A stretch of 44,040 bases of DNA from an uncultured Eubacteriales bacterium (GTDB lineage Bacteria > Bacillota > Clostridia > Oscillospirales > Oscillospiraceae): assembly GCA_900540635.1 (NCBI GenBank), contig UQGU01000019.1:1-44040 (forward strand), in the 5' to 3' direction. Made by a program: the position numbers and the translations under genes. Below, in pieces: positions 38,545-44,040 of this stretch. Below the pieces are notes generated by a model. That model was not told the origin of the DNA and did no database searches. It saw only the letters and a list, made by a program, of their open reading frames with translations. Every line of letters begins with the position of its first letter. The stretch's first letter is position 1.

Positions 38545-39924
38545 TTACAGATATTTCTTTTTTTCACCTTTCCACCAGCTGCCGCGAAGCAGGCGGATGC
38601 TCAGTGCCGCCGTTCGCACGGCCCACTCGGCCCACATGGCGATCCACAGGCCCTCAATGCCCAGCCCCAGCGGGAAGCACAGCACATAGCCAAAGCCAAT
38701 GCGCACGCCCCACATGGACAGCAGGGACAGCACCGAGGGGAAGACAGTGTCGTGGCCGGCCCGCAGCACATAGGGGGCGATGTTGGAGACAGGCCAGAAC
38801 AGCAGCATGGGAACAAGCAGATGGTGCAGCAGCCCCAGCACCGTCTCCCGCATGGCGGGAGTGGTAGTGTAGAGGCTTTGCAGCATAGTGGGCAGCAGCG
38901 GATAGCAGATGCCTGCCCCCAGGCACAGCAGCCCAAGACCCAGGGCAATGGAGCCATAGCCATAGCGCCGGGCATCCCGGAAGGCCCCCCGGCCGATGGA
39001 TTGCCCAACGATCGTTACAGCCAGGTTGCCCGCAGCCAGACCGGCGGCGGTGATAACGCCCTGCAGGGAGCTCGCGATGGCGTTGGCGGAAATGGCGAAG
39101 GTGCCCAGAGGGACGGTCATGGTGGCGATGACGATGTTGCCGCCGTAGAGGAAGATCTGCTCCAGACCGAAGGGAACGCTGACCCGAAGGATGGAGGCGG
39201 CTACGTCCCTGCGGCAGACGAAGAGATTTTTTCGGGTGATGTGAATGGGCAGCTTCCCGGGATGGAGCAAAAACACCAGGGCGCAGCCGGAGCCCAGGGC
39301 CCGGGCGGCGATCTGGGCCAGAGCGCTGCCCAGAATGTCCAGCTTCCACACATTTAAAAAGAGAATGCTGAACAGCAGGTAGGCCACATTGATCACAATG
39401 GTCAGGCACAGGCACTTTCCGGAGGCACCCAGCCCCCGGAGAATGCAGAAGATGCCGGTATAAATTGTAAAGAGAATCAGCGAAAAGCTGCCCTGGACCA
39501 TATAGGTGACGGCCTTTTCCAGAACCTCCGGCTCCGCCTGGGGATACAGGGCTGTCAGAATGGGCCTTGGGAACAGGATCAGTACCAGGCTCAGGGCCGT
39601 GCCGGACAGAAAGGTCATCCAGAGAATGTGTCCGGCAGCCAGATTCATCCGCTCCATGTCCCGGCTGCCGTAGCTCTGGGCGATCTCTACGGTACCACCG
39701 GCGGAGATGCCGTTCATCAGGCAAACGATCAATGTAAAGATGGGGGACACCAGATTTACCGCCGCCACAGAGGATTCTCCCGCCGAGGAGATCAGGGCCG
39801 TGATCAGCATACTGATGAGCATAATGGAAAGAGAATCCAATATAAAGGGCAGGGTCATGGAGACAAGCTGCCGCCTGGTGAAAACATGTGATTCCTGGGA
39901 AACGGTTTCTTTTTCTTGCTGCAT
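38545..39924 (-). CDS. MATE-family efflux transporter
   Basis: 459-residue membrane antiporter with about 12 helices and the two-fold repeat of MATE proteins. Visible blocks: LPFILDSLSIMLISMLITALISSAGESSVAAVNLV at helix 1-2, SYGSRDMERMN in the first repeat, and VPFGLEQIFLYGGNIVIATM with IVGQSIGRGAFRDARRYGYG in the second. ATG 39924 (MQQEKETVSQE) has AAGGAAG upstream; the longer open frame is rejected. These export cationic drugs or metabolites using Na+ or H+. First gene of a pair with the GH18 enzyme. Confidence 0.94.
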   Translation of the reverse strand: MQQEKETVSQESHVFTRRQLVSMTLPFILDSLSIMLISMLITALISSAGESSVAAVNLVSPIFTLIVCLMNGISAGGTVEIAQSYGSRDMERMNLAAGHILWMTFLSGTALSLVLILFPRPILTALYPQAEPEVLEKAVTYMVQGSFSLILFTIYTGIFCILRGLGASGKCLCLTIVINVAYLLFSILFLNVWKLDILGSALAQIAARALGSGCALVFLLHPGKLPIHITRKNLFVCRRDVAASILRVSVPFGLEQIFLYGGNIVIATMTVPLGTFAISANAIASSLQGVITAAGLAAGNLAVTIVGQSIGRGAFRDARRYGYGSIALGLGLLCLGAGICYPLLPTMLQSLYTTTPAMRETVLGLLHHLLVPMLLFWPVSNIAPYVLRAGHDTVFPSVLSLLSMWGVRIGFGYVLCFPLGLGIEGLWIAMWAEWAVRTAALSIRLLRGSWWKGEKKKYL

Positions 39925-39993
39925 GGCAGATAACTTCCTTCGTTCGGCGCTTAGCGGAGGCATTGGACTGCCTTGGCTTTTTTGTTCGACCAG

Positions 39994-40023
39994 AGCGTAC
40001 CACAAGCAACCGCCCCCTGTCAA
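39994..40023 (-). promoter_or_regulatory. Promoter of the MATE-GH18 operon
   Basis: Minus-strand TTGACA (40023-40018), 18-base spacer, TACGCT (39999-39994). The -10 is mediocre. Confidence 0.5.
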
Positions 40024-40095
40024 TTCCGGGGACGAAAATTGCCAGCGCGTTGTTCAAAACCAACAACCAAAGGCAATAAAAGCCAAGGCCATGTC

Positions 40096-40124
40096 ATGAC
40101 ATTTCTCTGTGGGTTTAGTACAAT
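40096..40124 (+). promoter_or_regulatory. Promoter of the sugar ABC importer operon
   Basis: ATGACA (40096-40101), 17-base spacer, TACAAT (40119-40124), with about 65 bases of leader before the first permease gene. Confidence 0.7.
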
Positions 40125-40195
40125 ATGGTCAAGAAAGCGAAACACATGAAAGCAAGTTTCGTCAAAATGAATACAAGAGGAAAGCTGGTGGATTT

Positions 40196-41176
40196 ATGCG
40201 CAGCAATACCAAAGCCGTTGCCCGCGCCGAGACCCTGCAGCAGCCCAGCCGCTTCACCAAGTGGAAGAAAACGCTGGTCCTGCTGACCATGGTCGCCCCC
40301 ACAGCCATTTGGCTGCTGCTTCTGCGGTACCTGCCCATGGGCGGTATCGTTCTGGCATTCAAGAACTACAAGATCAATCCCCGGAATCCAAGCTTCTGGA
40401 GCAATCTGGTCAGCTCCCAGTGGGTTGGCTTCAAGAACTTCGAATTCCTGTTCAAGACGGATGCAGCCTGGGTAGCCATTCGGAATACGCTGCTGTATAA
40501 CGTGGTCTTCATCATCCTGGGCGCCATCATCCCCGTGGCCTTCGCCATTATGATGAACGAGCTCACCAAGAAGTTTGTGGCCAAGGCCTACCAGACCATG
40601 ATGTTCTTCCCGTACTTCCTGAGCTGGGTCGTGGTCAGCTACTTCCTGAACGCCTTTATCGATGCCCAGTACGGCATGATCCCCGCCGCCCAGAAGGCAG
40701 CAGGGGATGCGGTCATCTCCTGGTACACCACCACAAAGCCATGGCCCTTCATATTGGTTCTTGCAAACCTATGGAAAAATGTGGGCTATTCCACAGTCCT
40801 TTACTTAGCCGCCATCACCGGCATTGATTCCACCCAGTATGAGGCCGCAGCCATTGACGGCGCAAGCAAATGGGATCAGGTCCGCTATGTGACCCTGCCC
40901 CATCTGCGCACCATGATCTGCATCCTGTTCATTATGAACGTGGGCAAGATCTTCGCCGCAGACTTTGGCCTGTTCTACAATGTGCCTATGCAGAACGGCG
41001 CTCTGTTCTCCGTGACCCAGGTCATCGATACCTATATCTACCGGGTGTTCGTGACAACAGGCGACATCAGCTTCAGCTCCGCCGCAGGTCTCCTTCAGAA
41101 TGTGATCGGCTTCGTGTGCATCATGACGGCCAATTCCATCATCAAGAAGCTGGACCCCGACAGCAGCTTGTTCTAA
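40196..41176 (+). CDS. LplB-type sugar ABC permease
   Basis: 326-residue inner-membrane permease, six helices. ATG 40196 (MRSNTKAVARAETL) is chosen over an in-frame start at 40109 that lies inside the promoter. The N-terminus has the LplB/YtcP-type block LPMGGIVLAFKNYKINPRNPS and the EAA loop that docks the ATPase is YEAAAIDGASKWDQVRYVTLP. It forms a heterodimer with the next permease, 12 bases downstream. No ATPase gene is present; such importers generally share one MsmX-like ATPase encoded elsewhere. Confidence 0.94.
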   Translation: MRSNTKAVARAETLQQPSRFTKWKKTLVLLTMVAPTAIWLLLLRYLPMGGIVLAFKNYKINPRNPSFWSNLVSSQWVGFKNFEFLFKTDAAWVAIRNTLLYNVVFIILGAIIPVAFAIMMNELTKKFVAKAYQTMMFFPYFLSWVVVSYFLNAFIDAQYGMIPAAQKAAGDAVISWYTTTKPWPFILVLANLWKNVGYSTVLYLAAITGIDSTQYEAAAIDGASKWDQVRYVTLPHLRTMICILFIMNVGKIFAADFGLFYNVPMQNGALFSVTQVIDTYIYRVFVTTGDISFSSAAGLLQNVIGFVCIMTANSIIKKLDPDSSLF

Positions 41177-41188
41177 GGAGGCAGACCC

Positions 41189-42109
41189 ATGGCAAAGAAT
41201 CACAAGAACACACGGCTAAATACCGTCAGTACCGGCACGGAAGCAATCATCCATATCATGATCGGACTGTTCTCCCTGTGCTGCATCATCCCTTTTATCT
41301 TCGTTATCATCATCGCCTTCTCTTCCGAGCAGTCCATCCGTGAGATCGGCTACTCCTTCTGGCCTACCCAGTGGAGCACGGCAACCTTTGCCTATGCCTT
41401 CGGGAAGCTGCCCCAGATCTGGCGGTCCTTCTTCAACAGTGTGTTTATCACTGTAGTAGGTACTCTGGCCAGCACCACCATGTGCGCCCTGTATTCCTAC
41501 GCACTGTACCGCCCGGATTTCAAGTTCCGCAATTTCTTCACCTTTTTCAGCTTCTTCACCATGATCTTCGGCGGCGGCCTGGTCCCTACCTACGTGATCT
41601 CTACCAAGGTGCTGGGCCTGGGTGAAAATTATGCGGCGCTGATCATCCCGCTCCTTGTCAGCCCCTTCAATATCATCATTATGCGTACCTTCTTCCAGAG
41701 CTCCGTGCCGATGGATCTCATCGAGGCCGCCACCATCGACGGCAGCGGCGAGTATTCCACCCTCTTCCGGGTGGTCATCCCCATCGCCAAGCCGGGCCTT
41801 GCAACGGTGGCCCTGCTGAATGCACTGGCCTACTGGAACGACTGGTATCAGTCCCTGCTGTATATCAAGCAGAACAAGGTCCTGCAGCCCCTGCAGGCAC
41901 TGCTGATGGAGCTGCAGAACAACGTGGAGTACCTGAACCGTATGGCAGGCTCCATGGGCACCGCAGCCATTCAGGAGGCCGCAAAGGCGCCTACCCAGAC
42001 CCTGCGTATGGCCCTGGTCGTCATCATCGTGCTGCCCATCGCCTGCGCCTATCCCTTCTTCCAGCGCTACATCGTTGCGGGCCTGACTGTTGGCTCCGTG
42101 AAGGGTTAA
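41189..42109 (+). CDS. LplC-type sugar ABC permease
   Basis: 306-residue partner permease with about six helices (IIHIMIGLFSLCCIIPFIFVIIIAF is the first). The EAA loop reads LIEAATIDGSGEYSTLFRVVIPIAKPGLA. ATG 41189 has AGGAGG 7 bases ahead. The C-terminal FQRYIVAGLTVGSVKG ending is typical of the CUT1 LplC/YtcP group, whose substrates are oligo- or modified saccharides. Confidence 0.95.
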   Translation: MAKNHKNTRLNTVSTGTEAIIHIMIGLFSLCCIIPFIFVIIIAFSSEQSIREIGYSFWPTQWSTATFAYAFGKLPQIWRSFFNSVFITVVGTLASTTMCALYSYALYRPDFKFRNFFTFFSFFTMIFGGGLVPTYVISTKVLGLGENYAALIIPLLVSPFNIIIMRTFFQSSVPMDLIEAATIDGSGEYSTLFRVVIPIAKPGLATVALLNALAYWNDWYQSLLYIKQNKVLQPLQALLMELQNNVEYLNRMAGSMGTAAIQEAAKAPTQTLRMALVVIIVLPIACAYPFFQRYIVAGLTVGSVKG

Positions 42110-42175
42110 AAACCATTTGGCACATTCAGCGAAAAGCTGTTTGGCAATATACCAATAAAAATTGGAGGATGTATC

Positions 42176-43792
42176 ATGAAAAAGCTACTGGCCCTGTTGC
42201 TGGCTGCGGTTATGGTCCTTGGTTTGGCCGCCTGCGGTTCCGGCACATCTACCCCCGCTGAAACCACTGCCGCTCCCGCCGCTTCCAGCGACGCAAGTGC
42301 AGACAACGCTGCGGACACCACCGCAGCTGCCGCTCTGGATCCCGTGACCATCAAGATCTGGTTCCACGGCAGCAACGTTACCCCTGACGCTTCCGCAAAG
42401 GTCATGGAGCAGGTCAATGCTTACCTGAAGGACAAGATCAATGTCACCGTTGACCCCATCTGGGGCACCTGGGGCGATTTCGATGCCGCTTCCGTGACTG
42501 CTCTGGCCGGCGGCGATGACGTGGACATCTACTTCACCTGCAACTGGTCTGCTGACGAGTACAACAAGTACGCCCGTGACGGCTACTGGGTCAAGCTGGA
42601 CGACATGCTGGACACCTACGCCCCCGAGCTGAAGAGCACCATTCCCCAGGGCATTTGGGACTGCGCTGTGACCAACGGTATTGACGGCTCCGGCATCTAT
42701 GCCGTTCCCGCTCTGAAGGACACCGCCACCCAGAACACCTGGGACGTCAACGGCACCTTGCTGGCCGAACTGGGCTACGACGTAGACGCTGTCTGCGCTG
42801 CCGGTATCGACTACTACTCCGACGAGTTCGAGGAAATGCTGAAAAAGGCCAAGGAGTACAAGGCTTCTCAGGGTGAGACCGACTTCTATCCCCTGGTTGT
42901 TGAGCCTGTTGTCCTTGAGAGAATGGTAACCGGTTCCTCCATCGTCACCGGCGACCTGAACGGCGCTTACATGCTGTCCTACTACTACGACACCGAGCAT
43001 CCCTCTCACGACCTGGGCAGCCAGCTGGTCAACAAGTATGGCACCGAGGAATTCAAGAAGTACGCTGAGCGTACCTACGATCTGGCGCAGAAGGGCTATA
43101 TCTCCCCCAGCACCCAGAACGTTGGCACCTCTAACGACTACCTGTCCGCCTGTCAGGCTTCCGCTTCCTACCTGTTCGGCACGCAGTCCTATGCTTACGG
43201 CTATGAGGCTACTACCCGCGGTGTCCGCGGTATCGATGTCCGCTACGTCCCCGCTGATGCACCTTACATGGATGCTACCTCCGGCCAGGGCGCTATGATG
43301 GCCATCTCCGCTACTTCCAAGAACCCCGAGCGCGCTCTGATGTTCCTGAACCTGCTGAACACCGATCCCGCTCTGATGACCCTGATGAACTACGGCGTTG
43401 AGGGCACCAACTACACCACCAACTCCGACGGCACCATCTCCTTCGTGGACGACACCCACGGCGGTTATATGCCCTGGAGAAACGGCATGGGCAACGTTCG
43501 TATCCTGCCTCCCACCGCTGACGAAGGCGTCACCTATTGGGATGACTTCTCCGCTTACTACAACTCCGCTGAGGCCCTGCCTTACGGCGGCTTCATCTTC
43601 GACAACTCCCCCGTCAGCACCGAGGGCGCTGCTCTGGCCAACGTCTATGCCGAGTACGCTTTCAACCTGATGTCCGGCGCGGTCAACCCCGACACCGTTC
43701 TGCCTGAGTTCCTGAGCAAGATGGAATCCGCCGGTATCGACGCTTTCGTCGCTGAGGCCAACAGCCAGCTGAACGCCTATCTGGGCAAGTAA
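42176..43792 (+). CDS. LplA-type extracellular sugar-binding lipoprotein
   Basis: 538-residue solute-binding lipoprotein with lipobox LAAC (Cys20) and a Thr/Ala/Ser-rich linker up to about residue 55. The binding domain starts VTIKIWFHGSNVTPDASAKV. The large size is usual for LplA/YtcQ-like proteins that serve LplBC permeases. GGAGG lies 7 bases before ATG 42176 and a strong hairpin terminator follows. Codon use is skewed to GCT, TCC, GAC, AAC and AAG, unlike most genes here, which fits very high expression. It is the binding subunit of the importer just upstream. Confidence 0.94.
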   Translation: MKKLLALLLAAVMVLGLAACGSGTSTPAETTAAPAASSDASADNAADTTAAAALDPVTIKIWFHGSNVTPDASAKVMEQVNAYLKDKINVTVDPIWGTWGDFDAASVTALAGGDDVDIYFTCNWSADEYNKYARDGYWVKLDDMLDTYAPELKSTIPQGIWDCAVTNGIDGSGIYAVPALKDTATQNTWDVNGTLLAELGYDVDAVCAAGIDYYSDEFEEMLKKAKEYKASQGETDFYPLVVEPVVLERMVTGSSIVTGDLNGAYMLSYYYDTEHPSHDLGSQLVNKYGTEEFKKYAERTYDLAQKGYISPSTQNVGTSNDYLSACQASASYLFGTQSYAYGYEATTRGVRGIDVRYVPADAPYMDATSGQGAMMAISATSKNPERALMFLNLLNTDPALMTLMNYGVEGTNYTTNSDGTISFVDDTHGGYMPWRNGMGNVRILPPTADEGVTYWDDFSAYYNSAEALPYGGFIFDNSPVSTEGAALANVYAEYAFNLMSGAVNPDTVLPEFLSKMESAGIDAFVAEANSQLNAYLGK

Positions 43793-43824
43793 TTAAGCTA
43801 CTTCACTTTTCTGTTTCTCCTCAA

Positions 43825-43864
43825 TGAAAACCACCGGGCCGTCTGGTCCGGTGGTTTTCAATCT
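43825..43864 (+). terminator. Terminator of the sugar importer operon
   Basis: TGAAAACCACCGG pairs exactly with 43848-43860 around a 10-base loop. The T-rich right arm acts as the tail. The rest to 44040 has no gene I can support; it contains a small hairpin CCAGTGAC-CGAC-GTCACTGG (44013-44032). Confidence 0.8.
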
Positions 43865-44040
43865 AACGCAGTTCTTTTTCAAAAGCAAAATCCGGGAAAC
43901 AGGAAAGAGGTTAGATTTTGCCCATAGAGGGCATCGCACCTTACGAAAGATAGGAAGATTTTATTGGAGAGAAAAAATCGCAGGCGCTGTTAGAAAAGTA
44001 TGTCGCTGCGAACCAGTGACCGACGTCACTGGTGTGGCAG

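Noticed and set aside
43960..44032. Short coding-like tail (ends EKYVAANQ) and hairpin at the right edge
   Set aside because: No start codon follows the upstream stop in that frame; too short to support as a gene.

Overview
The window looks like a chromosomal segment of a high-GC, spore-forming gut-type Firmicute, most likely class Clostridia (Oscillospiraceae-like). The reasons are spoVAD/spoVAE, an IreB-family protein, YesM/YesN-type and VanRS-type two-component systems, LplBC-type sugar permeases, strong AGGAGG ribosome sites and near-consensus vegetative promoters. No rRNA, tRNA, CRISPR array, phage module or complete insertion sequence was found. Placement is inferred from gene content only.

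Layout. 1-3149 (minus): a MacAB-like set with an adaptor lipoprotein carrying a Met/Asp-rich repeat tail, an ABC ATPase and a second adaptor cut by the window edge. 3172-7074 (minus): a MarR regulator followed by two overlapping ABC exporter genes that look like an asymmetric heterodimer. 7134-8813 (plus): two perfect palindromes, a promoter, a 32-residue leader peptide, a transcription attenuator and a GNAT-methyltransferase fusion. 8832-10386 (minus): spoVAD, spoVAE and a 31-residue Asn/Gln-rich peptide. 10405-12522 (minus): an SH3b-NlpC/P60 hydrolase, a small unrecognised protein and ireB. 12561-16266 (minus): an extragenic repeat, then M32 carboxypeptidase, nnrD, a YdcC-like lipoprotein and a MazF toxin. 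16354-24203 (plus): a GH94 disaccharide phosphorylase, a phosphohexomutase, then a YesM kinase, sugar-binding lipoprotein and YesN regulator.

24231-24775 (minus): a two-gene DUF3791 cassette. 24833-28973 (minus): a beta-helix lipoprotein, BlaI and BlaR1 under a promoter with two matching palindromic operators. 29202-30709 (minus): a PlsC-like acyltransferase and a PAP2 protein. 30777-32690 (plus): an OmpR/VanS-type two-component system. 32697-34151 (minus): an AT-rich ABC exporter bracketed by a repeated terminator core. 34514-35994 (plus): a ferredoxin protein, a second copy of the extragenic repeat and a short Hcp-like protein. 36060-37318 (plus): an aminotransferase. 37338-37613: a hairpin-rich element with terminal inverted repeats between two identical 35-bp hairpins. 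37629-40023 (minus): MATE transporter and GH18 hydrolase. 40096-43862 (plus): a complete LplBC-type sugar ABC importer.

How the parts fit. Carbohydrate capture (two solute-binding lipoproteins, one permease pair), phosphorolysis (GH94) and phosphohexose conversion form one theme. Envelope defence and sensing (MarR-ABC, MacAB-like, BlaR1-BlaI, VanRS-like, attenuated GNAT-methyltransferase) form another. The most interesting signals are the attenuator with its mutually exclusive stems, the BlaI-type operon that lacks a beta-lactamase, the terminal-inverted-repeat hairpin element, and the AT-rich ABC gene between duplicated terminator cores.
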